From: RFSX01 sp964591455
Lineage (GTDB): Bacteria > Bacteroidota > Bacteroidia > Chitinophagales > Saprospiraceae
Reading direction: 5' to 3'
DNA length: 64,000 nt
NCBI GenBank assembly: GCA_964591455.1
Contig: CAZQDZ010000010.1
Location: forward strand, 1 to 64,000
In this document: positions 1 through 9,600 of the stretch, piece after piece
How the letters are laid out: the number at the start of each line of letters is the position of its first letter
How positions within the stretch are numbered: position 1 is the stretch's first letter
Program-made: the position numbers and the translations under genes
The notes under the pieces: generated by a model
What the model was told of the DNA's origin: nothing
Databases searched by the model: none
What the model saw: the letters and a program-made list of their open reading frames with translations, nothing else

Positions 1-120
1 AAAAGTAGGAATTGTACTATTTAATCATAAAGACACACTTAAATGAACTATTCCTAGAGGGGTTGTGCTAACCGCTTTGCCTCATATTAAATCAGAAAAT
101 AAAACCCTAAGGCTACCCTT

Positions 121-1017
121 TCAAAAAATGCAATTCACCTCATCCTCCACAAGGTTCTCAAATCTATACTGTACGGCTAATGGAAGTTCAAAGTCTACAG
201 GCTCTATGATTCTTTCCACCTCAGTCAGTGAATTATTCTGAAAAGTGAATCCTACAATATTAGATCGGTCCTGATTAGGCACATAAATGACTTTACCAGT
301 CGGGCTATCTGTCAGCGCAGATAAACACAAATTAATTTCGCCTATAGCATGATTGCTAAACTGAGATGCCTCTGACAAAGGTGTCAACTGGCCTTCAGAT
401 ATTTTGGCGACTTTCAATATACCACCAATATGCGGCGTCTGTATCCAAGCTAGCTCTACTACCCCATCATTGTCCAAATCATTTATGGCGACTATATTTA
501 ACCATCGATTTCTAGACCCGATTTCTTCTACATTAGCAAATTCCACTAGGGCATCTTCTTCTATCTTATAAATGACGACTCCGCCTCCCAAGTCTATATG
601 TGATCTAATAGCAATGATTTCTAACTCTCCATCACCATCCACATCATATAATCGCGGTCTGACATCTTCATATACATAGAGGCTATCCAGTGTAACATCC
701 AAAATCTGGCCCTTAGCTGCAACAACCAATTGTCCTGCCTCTATCCTATCGCCAAGAATGCCATGCGCATATCTATCCGTAGGAGACGCATACTGTGCCC
801 ATACCGCCGAATCTTGACTAATGGTTATGGCCTCCTCTGGCATCTGGTTATAATTACTTTGAAATATCTCTAAGATTGTCTGACTATCTATAGGCTTATC
901 ATCGGAAGGAAAGTCGATGATAATATCCTCTTGACTAGTGCATGCACTAAATGCAATGCCAAATAGGACTAATAAAGTTACCCAGAATGGTAACAGTGTA
1001 GCAGACTTGTAATACAT
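121..1017 (-). CDS. FG-GAP/VCBS-type lipoprotein of unknown role
   Basis: The 298-residue product begins with a lipoprotein signal peptide whose lipobox FSAC places the lipidated cysteine at residue 26, so it should be anchored in a membrane, probably the outer membrane. Two DxDxDG-like loops (DVDGDGELE and DLDNDGVVE) are typical of FG-GAP/VCBS beta-propeller blades that bind calcium. An AAGAAGAGA stretch precedes the ATG. The gene follows ku by 47 bases on the same strand and may be the last gene of the ligD-to-ku group. No enzymatic motif is visible, and a link to DNA repair is not implied by the protein itself. Confidence 0.8.
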   Translation of the reverse strand: MYYKSATLLPFWVTLLVLFGIAFSACTSQEDIIIDFPSDDKPIDSQTILEIFQSNYNQMPEEAITISQDSAVWAQYASPTDRYAHGILGDRIEAGQLVVAAKGQILDVTLDSLYVYEDVRPRLYDVDGDGELEIIAIRSHIDLGGGVVIYKIEEDALVEFANVEEIGSRNRWLNIVAINDLDNDGVVELAWIQTPHIGGILKVAKISEGQLTPLSEASQFSNHAIGEINLCLSALTDSPTGKVIYVPNQDRSNIVGFTFQNNSLTEVERIIEPVDFELPLAVQYRFENLVEDEVNCIF

Positions 1018-1064
1018 GAATCTCTTCTTTACTGAAGAATAAATGTAAGCATTATAGTAGAAGA

Positions 1065-1850
1065 TCAGGCGCCTTTTTTCTTAGCGTCCTCTATACTCTT
1101 TTTAAGAGCAGACATAATATCTACAACTGGTGTATCGTCATGCTCTTCCGCAATGGTAACAATTTTCTTACCAGCTACTTTGGATTCTACCAGCTCTAAT
1201 AAAGCATCTCTATACCGATCCTGAAAATTGATTTCTGTGAATGGCTTAGAAAGCGAGGTCACCAAGGTCTGAGCCAAGTCAAGTTGTGCTTGATCCACTT
1301 CCGTTTCTAACAGATTAGGGACATCCTCTATATTTCTAAGTTCGTATGGGTATCTCAACTTGTACATGATGAGACCGCCTTTGTGTTCTTTCAGGAGTAC
1401 CACATCTTCCTTATCTCTAAGAATGATACGACCGACACCGGCCTTACCAGAATCACGCAGTGTCTTAGTAAATAGATTGAAAGTTTTTGTCGCCACCTCA
1501 CCACCTGGTCCTATAAAATAGAAGGTTTCAAATCTTGTGGGATGTACTTCATTCAAGTCTACAAAAGCCTCTATATCTATGGCTTTAGAACTTTTGAGCT
1601 TAATCGCCCCAAAGTCCTCTTTCTCAAAAACCACATACTTGTCTGGCTCATATTCATACCCTTTGACGATGTCTGCAAAGGGGACAACTTCATCACAACT
1701 CTTACAGATTTTAGAGTAACCTATAGAGCCATTATCCTCCTTATGGAGTTGTTTGAATTTGATGGTCTTTCTTGATTCCAGAGCACTATATACATTGATA
1801 GGAATAGTAACTAGTGAAAATCTGATATGGCCTTTCCATGTGGTTCTCAT
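1065..1850 (-). CDS. ku: Ku protein, NHEJ DNA-end binding
   Basis: This is a prokaryotic Ku homologue of about 261 residues. It should form a homodimeric ring on double-strand break ends and recruit LigD. The diagnostic start MRTTWKGHIRFSLVTIPI is present, followed by the beta-barrel core and a basic C-terminal tail ending in KKSIEDAKKKGA. A frame extends upstream to 1892, but the family start is MRTTWKG, so the ATG at 1850 is preferred; an ATAGAG stretch lies just upstream. CxxC (KSCDEV and the preceding KIC) resembles the Zn-like cysteine pair seen in many bacterial Ku proteins. ligD lies about 2.2 kb upstream on the same strand. Confidence 0.96.
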   Translation of the reverse strand: MRTTWKGHIRFSLVTIPINVYSALESRKTIKFKQLHKEDNGSIGYSKICKSCDEVVPFADIVKGYEYEPDKYVVFEKEDFGAIKLKSSKAIDIEAFVDLNEVHPTRFETFYFIGPGGEVATKTFNLFTKTLRDSGKAGVGRIILRDKEDVVLLKEHKGGLIMYKLRYPYELRNIEDVPNLLETEVDQAQLDLAQTLVTSLSKPFTEINFQDRYRDALLELVESKVAGKKIVTIAEEHDDTPVVDIMSALKKSIEDAKKKGA

Positions 1851-2078
1851 CTCTATTTGGATTTGTACTAGCGTACGAGAATCAAATATCAATCCAATCT
1901 TTAATATGTTGATAGAGACTAAATCTTGGCTAGGCGTTTACCTACTTAATTATAGTGATGAATATAAAGGCATGGGAATGGATTTGGGAGTATGGGTGGC
2001 TACGTACGAACGGAATGAGTATATCCTCCGTAGCGACGAAGGGAGTATGGAGTGATATACTGTATTATCGGTAGTTCT

Positions 2079-2474
2079 TTATTGAACGGAATCCAATAAG
2101 TAAGGATTGGAAATTGATTTCTTACCGAATCGTTTTAGAAGTGCAATTTCATCGTTTTCAGAAATATTCTCCTTTTTGATTGTCTTTTTTACTCTTGGTT
2201 GAGCTAATCCAGGTATTCGAATTTTAAAGAATGGCCATAAATTATGACTATGGTAAACCTTATTCAAATCAGGAAATCCTGTTATGTGGCTGAGCTCTGA
2301 GTCGCTTTTAAATTCCTCTGAATAATAGAACTTCCACATATTGTCCTCCACTTCAAGAAACCCAATAACAAGTCCTTCATGCATCAATTTAAATTGATGC
2401 TGAATATTGAGAAGAGGTGCCTTTTCTGCATCATCTTCACTTTTCGCGAACCAGTCTATGATCTTTTTTATCAT
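2079..2474 (-). CDS. HipS-like / HipA N-terminal subdomain protein
   Basis: This 131-residue protein resembles the N-terminal subdomain 1 of HipA kinases, which is a separate protein (HipS) in HipBST systems. The match rests on the pattern G-FLEVEDNMWKFYY, then NLWPFFKIRIPG (compare the FxxLLPEG signature), then DEIALLKRFG (compare DDxxLLxxxG). It has no signal peptide. Its ATG overlaps the TAA stop of the upstream kinase gene by one base (TAATG), so translational coupling is likely. In HipBST, HipS and not HipB neutralises the kinase; whether that is true here is inference. Order is kinase first, small subunit second. Confidence 0.72.
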   Translation of the reverse strand: MIKKIIDWFAKSEDDAEKAPLLNIQHQFKLMHEGLVIGFLEVEDNMWKFYYSEEFKSDSELSHITGFPDLNKVYHSHNLWPFFKIRIPGLAQPRVKKTIKKENISENDEIALLKRFGKKSISNPYLLDSVQ

Positions 2475-3496
2475 TAATTTGCTACTAACCTTAGTCTTTT
2501 AAACCTCTCACGAAGTATATACTCTATAAGTTCGTTCCTTTCAGGTATAAAATACTGCTTAAACTCTAAATTGTAAAGTGTTATTACCTTTTTCTCATTT
2601 TCCAACGAAATAAGGCTTGAAATTGTTCCTCTATACTCTGTATAGGAGCTATATATATCGCCAATTAGTTTAAAATGATTGATATCTGCATCGCCTTCAA
2701 TACTTATGCGTGGACAGCCGTGTTGTATGTATTTTTCTATTTGCTTACCCCCTGATTGGAGGTTAGACAGTTGGGTTTTAACTCTTTCATCGCTCCAATT
2801 CCATAGTAAGCCTCTCGCTGTATCATAGATAGGAGAGAACCTTGGAGATTCCCCATCCTTTCTAATGCTTTTAATAATTCCCCAATTATAATAATGGCGG
2901 TCATTGTTGCCGATGATAGCATCAAAAACTATCATTTTGATTAGTTCCTCTTTTAACTCATTACAGCAATCTGGAAATACCGATTGTATAGCTTGAAATA
3001 TGAATTGTATTGTAAACAATTCTCTTGCAGAGTTTTTGTCTTCTGCAATTTCCTTAGCCATCTCATTGTCTTCCAAATATTCACCGCAAATTTCCGCACC
3101 GTGAATTAAATTTTGAATTTCTCTATTCAGAAAGTATTGAGATAGAAATCTTATTTGCCCATTTACTCTGGCTATCTTAACATTATTCATATTTAGGCCA
3201 AGATCAATACCTATCCTATTAAGTATATATTCGATTACTGACTCGTGGGGATACCATTTTTGAGCACTTTTAGCAATGTAAAAATTCCAACTTTTAAATT
3301 TTGATTTATATACCTTACCGCCACTCTCAAAAAAGTAAGCCTTAATAAATCTCTTTGGAGCATCTCCATCTAGATTGAAGGGAATAATGCAATAGTGCTT
3401 TTCTTTTAGAATAGGAATTTTTGTTACACCAACAATTCTGCCTGATGTGTTATAGGATATTTCCTGTTTCAGCTTCTTTTTAAAATTCCTTTTCAT
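2474..3496 (-). CDS. HipA-type serine/threonine kinase (HipT-like)
   Basis: The 340-residue product has the catalytic core of HipA-family kinases. The catalytic loop GNNDRHYYNWG places the catalytic Asp at residue 199 and the metal-binding Asn at 204. The DFG-equivalent aspartate is D225 in PIYDTARGLLWN. The usual N-terminal HipA subdomain is missing and is encoded by the next gene, so this is a split HipA. Family members phosphorylate translation factors such as glutamyl- or tryptophanyl-tRNA synthetase and cause growth arrest; the target here is unknown. No HipB-type HTH gene is adjacent. It lies 41 bases after a DUF1456 gene and inside the ligD-ku interval. Confidence 0.8.
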   Translation of the reverse strand: MKRNFKKKLKQEISYNTSGRIVGVTKIPILKEKHYCIIPFNLDGDAPKRFIKAYFFESGGKVYKSKFKSWNFYIAKSAQKWYPHESVIEYILNRIGIDLGLNMNNVKIARVNGQIRFLSQYFLNREIQNLIHGAEICGEYLEDNEMAKEIAEDKNSARELFTIQFIFQAIQSVFPDCCNELKEELIKMIVFDAIIGNNDRHYYNWGIIKSIRKDGESPRFSPIYDTARGLLWNWSDERVKTQLSNLQSGGKQIEKYIQHGCPRISIEGDADINHFKLIGDIYSSYTEYRGTISSLISLENEKKVITLYNLEFKQYFIPERNELIEYILRERFKRLRLVAN

Positions 3497-3537
3497 AATT
3501 CGACTGAACTACCGATAACAAACTGCGCATATCAATC

Positions 3538-3999
3538 CTACCCTCTTTCCTTCTTCTGCAGCCCTTGCAAAAAGTTTCTTAGAAACTGATCCTTGCAAGG
3601 ACGATATTGCTTTTGCGAAGGCTTCCGAAAGAATGCACTCAATTCGTGCTCACTAATATATAAATCGACCAGCTCATAGAGCTTCAGAATATCATGATCC
3701 TTTAGACTCAAGGCGATACGTAGTTTTCTGAATATCAAATTATTATTGAGCTGCCGCTCGGCGACCATTTCTACACCTTCTCGCTTGCCTCTTTTGTCTA
3801 CGATCATTCCATTAAGAAAACTAGCTAGAGCCACATCCATCAACTTGACTTGCTTGTCCTCATCTTCTTCCTTGCGCAGCCAGTCACTGACTTCTGCTCT
3901 CTTGACAGTCATCCCACCCAGGCCAAACAACTTGATCATCTTATCATCATTATAATCGAAAGTATAACGAAGGCGTCTGAGTATATCATTATTAGTCAT
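3538..3999 (-). CDS. DUF1456 (YehS-type) protein
   Basis: This 153-residue protein consists of two related units of about 70 residues, each with a NxDILRxLR-like start and a helix rich in charged residues (MTNNDILRRLRYTF and later NLIFRKLRIALSLKDHDILKLYELV). That internal duplication is the hallmark of DUF1456, a family of unknown function known from E. coli YehS. The fold is predicted to be all-helical and HTH-like, so a regulatory role is possible but not shown. It sits between ligD (65 bases upstream) and the HipA-type kinase (41 bases downstream), all on the minus strand. Confidence 0.85.
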   Translation of the reverse strand: MTNNDILRRLRYTFDYNDDKMIKLFGLGGMTVKRAEVSDWLRKEEDEDKQVKLMDVALASFLNGMIVDKRGKREGVEMVAERQLNNNLIFRKLRIALSLKDHDILKLYELVDLYISEHELSAFFRKPSQKQYRPCKDQFLRNFLQGLQKKERG

Positions 4000-4064
4000 A
4001 GTAGGTCAAAATTAGAATTCTTATTGTCGATAATGGAATCTTGCATGTGTTAGTTAACGTCACT

Positions 4065-6362
4065 CTATACCTCTCCTACTAAGCCCTTAAATACTGGCTC
4101 CCGATAAACCCCACTAGAAGCCAATGAAGCAAACTCAATATGACATTGCAATACAGGGTTCATCCAAACCGACACATGGTCATCATCCGTCTTTTCTGCA
4201 AAAGCCTTTCGGTCTACAAGATGTGGTTGGAATTGCGCCAGCAGAGATTTAAGCATCGCCTCGTCAAATCCCGTCCCTACTTTACCCATATATTTCATAT
4301 CTCCGGAAGCTTCTTCTTTAAGCAAATGAAGGGCACCGAATAACCTTGTCCTGTCTCCTTCTCCAGCCGTATAGCCAGCGATGTAGCAAACCTCTTGAGA
4401 GCGATGCTTAATCTTTAGCCAGTAATCAGTTCTCTGTCCGATGGCATAGGTGGCATACTTGTCTTTGGCCATAATTCCTTCCAGACCCATTTGCTTAGTA
4501 GCCTCAAATAGTCCTTTCCCATCAGATATAGCTTCGCTTAGCCTATAAGCTTCCTGCTTCTTAAGCGCCGCTTTTATCCAAGCCTGTCTTCTATGCAGCG
4601 GCTCCCTGGTTATAACTCGGCCATCATAACTTAGACAATCGTAGAGGTAACAGACTACAGGATATTTCTTCATTACATTCTGTATGGCTGCCTCTCCTTG
4701 GGTATGCATTCTGGATATTACATTGCTAAACAGCGGTCTTCCTTCCTCATCCAGACAGACAATCTCTCCATCAAAAACACCAGACTCTATGCCGAAAAAA
4801 CTGGCATCTTGTAGCTCGGGAAACTGCTTAGTTATCTCCCTTCCACTTCGACTGTATATCTTGATCTCATCATCTAACAAGTGTATAATGCCTCTTATGC
4901 CATCCCACTTAACTTCATATACATACTTATCATTTGACGGTAGATGTTTAGTTACACCAGCCAACATTGGGCTGACAGGTAGATTTACAGGGTTAGGTCT
5001 ATGATTTTCCTTCAACTCAAGAATCCACTGAGAGTCCTTGGTCCGATACATTTTGTATGTTCTGTTAAATCCCTCAGCGTCCAGTTTGAACATGATTTTT
5101 TTCTCTGTCTCTTCTATCCAGATAAACGTCCCCTTGACCCACACCCACATATTACCAGCGCCATACTGACCCTTGGGAATCACACCTTCAAAGGTCAGAT
5201 ACTGCATAGGGTGAGGCTCTGTCTGTATCACCATCCTTTTGATCCCTTTTCTATGAGGAAATCCCTTGGGTATAGCCCAACTAAGCAGCACCCCATCCTT
5301 TTCCAGCCTTAAGTCATAATGAAGATTAGACGCATCATGTAGTTGGATACAAAATTGCTGACCACTACTTCTCACAGGGCTAATCGCCGGTTCAGGTGTA
5401 TTCTTAAAGTCTCGTTTACCTAGATAAGCTTTCAACTTATTTTCTATCTCAGGACTGACTGTCAGACTTTGTGCTTTGTCATGCAGTGGTACTGCAGACT
5501 GATAAAAATCTTCCCAGGCATTACCATGATTACTTAACCAGGTTTCGTAATTGCGAATATCGATTTCCTTAGAGCTATGGATATCATCTAACGCGGACCA
5601 TGGTACCGGGAATGAAATGGGAGCTTGCGGTTTACCACGTAGACTGTAGGGCGCCACGGTGGTATGCGCCATGTGATTTCTATATATATCTATTAGTATC
5701 TTGCCACCTCTTTTTGCCTTAGAAAGCTCCAGTGTCGCAATCATCTTATGGGCTTCCACAAATTGCTTAGCCATTTTTTTGACCCTATCCACCATTTCTT
5801 CATGCGTGTGATTCAGTATGATAGGCACATAGATATGTAGGCCTTTGGACCCAGATGTTTTGACAAAGGGGTTATAGCCATAGCTGACCAGGAACGCTTT
5901 AAGTTTAAGTGCTATGTCTTTCACATCAGTAAAATCTCCATCCTCAGGAGGATCCAGATCAAAAATAAAATGATCAGGGGTCTCTATTGTTTTTGTTTGC
6001 ATCTGCATAGGATGCAATTCTAAGGCTGCCAGATTAGCTAAGTAAACGATGGCCGCATCATCTTTAGCTACCAGATAATTGATAGTCTCTTCACTGTGTT
6101 GGATGGGATAACTCTTTATCCAGTCAGGTGTCCAATCAGGCCGCGACTTCGAATAAAACTGTTGCTTGTGGATACCATCAGGAAATCGGATGAGGGTCAG
6201 CGGCCGATCTTTTACGTGCTGAAGAAGCTTCTGAGATATTGTGAGGTAGTATTGTATGATTTCTGCCTTTGTAACGCCAGATTCAGGAAATAGGACTTTC
6301 TCTAAATTACTCAGCTTTAGTTTTCTCCCACTGACTTCCGTGTAAATGTGCTTTGGTGGCAA
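4065..6362 (-). CDS. ligD: ATP-dependent DNA ligase D (Pol-PE-Lig)
   Basis: The 765-residue enzyme carries all three LigD modules in the order polymerase, phosphoesterase, ligase, as in mycobacteria. The polymerase domain (about 1-300) shows metal-binding D135 and D137 in FIFDLDPP and D225 in LIDIYRN, plus SGSKGLHIYVP. The phosphoesterase domain (about 330-460) has H342, H348, D350 and H384 around LHYDLRLE. The ligase domain (about 465-765) has the nucleotidyl lysine K485 in EVKWDGIRG. It would trim, fill and seal Ku-bound breaks. The start is a TTG at 6362; no in-frame ATG fits the conserved N-terminus better. It is the first gene of a minus-strand run ending at the lipoprotein gene. Confidence 0.97.
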   Translation of the reverse strand: MPPKHIYTEVSGRKLKLSNLEKVLFPESGVTKAEIIQYYLTISQKLLQHVKDRPLTLIRFPDGIHKQQFYSKSRPDWTPDWIKSYPIQHSEETINYLVAKDDAAIVYLANLAALELHPMQMQTKTIETPDHFIFDLDPPEDGDFTDVKDIALKLKAFLVSYGYNPFVKTSGSKGLHIYVPIILNHTHEEMVDRVKKMAKQFVEAHKMIATLELSKAKRGGKILIDIYRNHMAHTTVAPYSLRGKPQAPISFPVPWSALDDIHSSKEIDIRNYETWLSNHGNAWEDFYQSAVPLHDKAQSLTVSPEIENKLKAYLGKRDFKNTPEPAISPVRSSGQQFCIQLHDASNLHYDLRLEKDGVLLSWAIPKGFPHRKGIKRMVIQTEPHPMQYLTFEGVIPKGQYGAGNMWVWVKGTFIWIEETEKKIMFKLDAEGFNRTYKMYRTKDSQWILELKENHRPNPVNLPVSPMLAGVTKHLPSNDKYVYEVKWDGIRGIIHLLDDEIKIYSRSGREITKQFPELQDASFFGIESGVFDGEIVCLDEEGRPLFSNVISRMHTQGEAAIQNVMKKYPVVCYLYDCLSYDGRVITREPLHRRQAWIKAALKKQEAYRLSEAISDGKGLFEATKQMGLEGIMAKDKYATYAIGQRTDYWLKIKHRSQEVCYIAGYTAGEGDRTRLFGALHLLKEEASGDMKYMGKVGTGFDEAMLKSLLAQFQPHLVDRKAFAEKTDDDHVSVWMNPVLQCHIEFASLASSGVYREPVFKGLVGEV

Positions 6363-6535
6363 GGCATCAATGTTGTGTTGGCCAAAGGTAAGCCTATTGT
6401 CTAAGACAAATTGGTGGATTTTATTGTCCTTTAAAGTCTTACTTAGGGTTAATTGTCCAATAAATGATGCATCATAACCTTCTTAATAAGTATCTAGTAT
6501 ATGTGATACTATTGGATTTGTGAATTATTATTAAA

Positions 6536-6568
6536 TTGCAAAGTGTCAAATTACACTAAGTACCTTCG
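6536..6568 (+). promoter_or_regulatory. candidate Bacteroidota promoter for the giant T9SS gene
   Basis: TTG at 6536-6538 is separated by 22 bases from TACCTTCG at 6561-6568, which differs by one base from the Bacteroidota -7 consensus TAnnTTTG. Transcription would start near 6575, giving a leader of about 35 bases that contains an AAGGA ribosome binding site just before the ATG at 6610. Confidence 0.35.
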
Positions 6569-6609
6569 TATTAACAATTTATTGAAAATCAATTAGATAC
6601 ATTAAGGAA

Positions 6610-9600
6610 ATGCGCCCGATTCCAAATATCATTCTGCTCTCATTGGTCTTATCATTAATGCCTATTGCCTTGTTAAAAGCGCAGTGCACGCAGCAAACTA
6701 TATGCATAGATCAGAATGAGGGATTTCCTGAGCTGAATATCGGGTTTGATAGAAAAGACTTTGGTGCACCTATTTCAAATGTGAGTGAAAGTTATCAAGT
6801 TACCTTAGAATTAGAGCCTCCAAATGGATGCGAATGTATAGCCATAGAGAGTGTTGAAATAACTGTGGATTTCGATGAGATAGTTGATGATAGGGCAAAT
6901 GTTGACCCAGGTTGCGTTGGACCATTAAGATATCATCTTTTGAATTGTGGAGAGACTGACCCAATTAGCTGTGATGCAGGACAAACTATAATTCGACCGT
7001 TTGATGACAATTTCCCAATACCAGATCCAATATTTATTGATGAAGGTGATGCCGATCTAAGTTTTGGTAGTTTTCTAGGGTTCGATTTAATACCTGTCTA
7101 CAATGCATTTTGCACTAATGATCGTGATATAATATCTCAAGGAATATACGAAGCTGAATTTGAAGTATGCTTTACAATCACTTACAGAGAAGAACAGCCT
7201 GAAGATTTTCTCATAGTAGATGATGTTACAACTTGTACTGCGCTGACGGATATAGAAGCGCCTAGAGGATTTGAGGAATATGAATGGGAGCAGGTAAGCG
7301 GTGGTAATTTAGAATCAAATGACAGAGAATTAGAAGATGCAACTGCTGGCGTTTACAACATTTTAGTAGTAGATGATAATGGTTGTATTCAGGAAGATAG
7401 AATAGAAGTCATCGTCATACCCGCTTTTGCTATTAATGCCGACCCATTAGACACCATAACGACTTGTTCGGATAGAATAGATACCTTCTTCATAGAGACA
7501 ACGCCTCGAATCAATCCACGTGACTTAGATTACGATTGGACAGGTCCAGGAGGACTTAGCGGCGATACAGATTTTATAGAACTGCTCAATCCTGGTACGT
7601 ATAACATAGAAGTGACCAATGATGATGACTGTGTAGAAATGGTCTCCATAGAAGTGATAGAAATAACAACAATAGCTGCGCAGATTCAAGAAGGCAACGC
7701 CTTAAGTATATGTGACAATGGGTCTATGCTGACAGCGATTATTCCTCCTACTGACACCAGCTTATATATCTATGACTGGGGCATAGGGGCAGATACAACT
7801 TTTAATGCGGGGCCTCAATTTGCCATCAATGGACCCGGACAATACTTCCTCATACAAACTGACACAATCGGCTGTAGCACTACCATAGATAATATTACGG
7901 TCACCTTTGCTCAAGCTCGTTCTTGCAGTGATGGTGATGCATGCACCACCAACGACATGGAGATTGTGGCCTCTGATGGGACTGTCTGTGAGCCATGTGC
8001 AGGAGTGAGTTTTGATTGTTGTGTATTCAATGCCAACATAGGTGACGCCTGCGATGATGGAAATCCTGACACTGCTAATGATGTCTTAGATTCCAATTGT
8101 AATTGTGCAGGCACCTTTGAATGTCCAGCTCTGATGCTTAACATTGGAGATGCTTGTGATGACGGCAATACTGCCACAATGAATGATACCGTAGATGCCA
8201 ATTGTAATTGTGCTGGTGAATTTGATTGTCCAGCATTGATATTAAATATAGGAGACGCCTGCGACGATGGTAATATAAATACAAGCAATGATACCGTGGA
8301 TGCCAACTGCAATTGTGTAGGTACTTTTGAGTGCCCAGCGTTAATGCTGAATATCGGCGACCGCTGCGACGATGGAAACCCAGATACAAGAAACGATACC
8401 GTGGATGCGAATTGTAATTGCGTAGGAGAATTTGATTGTCCTGTGCTTATGATGAATATAGGTGACATCTGTGACGATGGTGATGCAAATACCGTAGGTG
8501 ACATTATAGACAATAACTGTAATTGTACTGGCCAACTCAATTTCGACTGCCCTGTACTCATGCTCAATTTTGGAGCAGCTTGTGACGACAATGATCCGCT
8601 CACAGGCAATGATGTGGTGAATTCAAATTGTGATTGTGAAGGCATGCCATTATTTGACTGTCCAGCACTGATGCTTAATATAGGTGAAGCCTGTGATGAT
8701 GGCAATGCTCAGACAGGCAACGATGTCGTAGATGCTAATTGCAATTGTGTAGGAGATGTGATATTTGATTGCCCAGCCCTAGGGCTAAATGTAGGTGATC
8801 AATGTAATGATGGAAACCCTGACACGAGCAATGATATGGTGGACGGCAATTGTAATTGCATGGGTGCCTTTGAATGCCCAGGATTGATGCTTAATATAGG
8901 AGACACTTGTGATGATGGCAATCCACTCACTGGGAATGATACGGTAGATGCCAATTGTGTTTGTGTAGGAGATGAATTATTTGAGTGTCCGGTACTCATG
9001 CTCGATATCGGTGATCCATGTGATGATGGTGACCCATTAACGGGTAATGATACCGTAGATATTAATTGTGATTGTATAGGTGAGCCATTATTTGATTGTC
9101 CTACGCTGATGCTCAATATCGGTGAGAACTGCGATGACGGTGACCCACTAACTGGAAATGACACTGTAGATGACAATTGCAACTGTGTTGGTGAAGCATT
9201 ATTCGATTGCCCTGCTCTAATGCTTAATATTGGAGAAGGCTGTGATGACGGAGATCCACTGACTGGGAATGACACTGTAGATGCGAATTGTAACTGTGTC
9301 GGCGAAGCATTATTTGATTGCCCTGCGCTTATGCTCAATATAGGTGAAAACTGTGATGACGGTGATCCTAATACTGTAGGAGATATAGTAGACGGTAATT
9401 GTATGTGTGCAGGACAACTCGATTTCGACTGCCCTACGCTAATGCTCAATATTGGCGCAGCCTGTGATGACGGCGATCCATTAACTGACAATGATATCGT
9501 AGATACAAACTGCAATTGCGTAGGAGATGCCATTTTCGACTGCCCTACTCTGATGCTAAATATCGGTGACAGCTGTAACGATGGTGATGACACTACTGAC

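Noticed and set aside
1753..2055. 100-codon plus-strand frame across the ku start
   Set aside because: Half of it is antisense to ku, and the rest shows no protein-like composition or ribosome binding site.
2079..3999. Calling this a standard HipAB toxin-antitoxin system
   Set aside because: There is no HipB-type HTH gene next to the kinase, the kinase lacks its N-terminal subdomain, and the gene order differs from HipBST.
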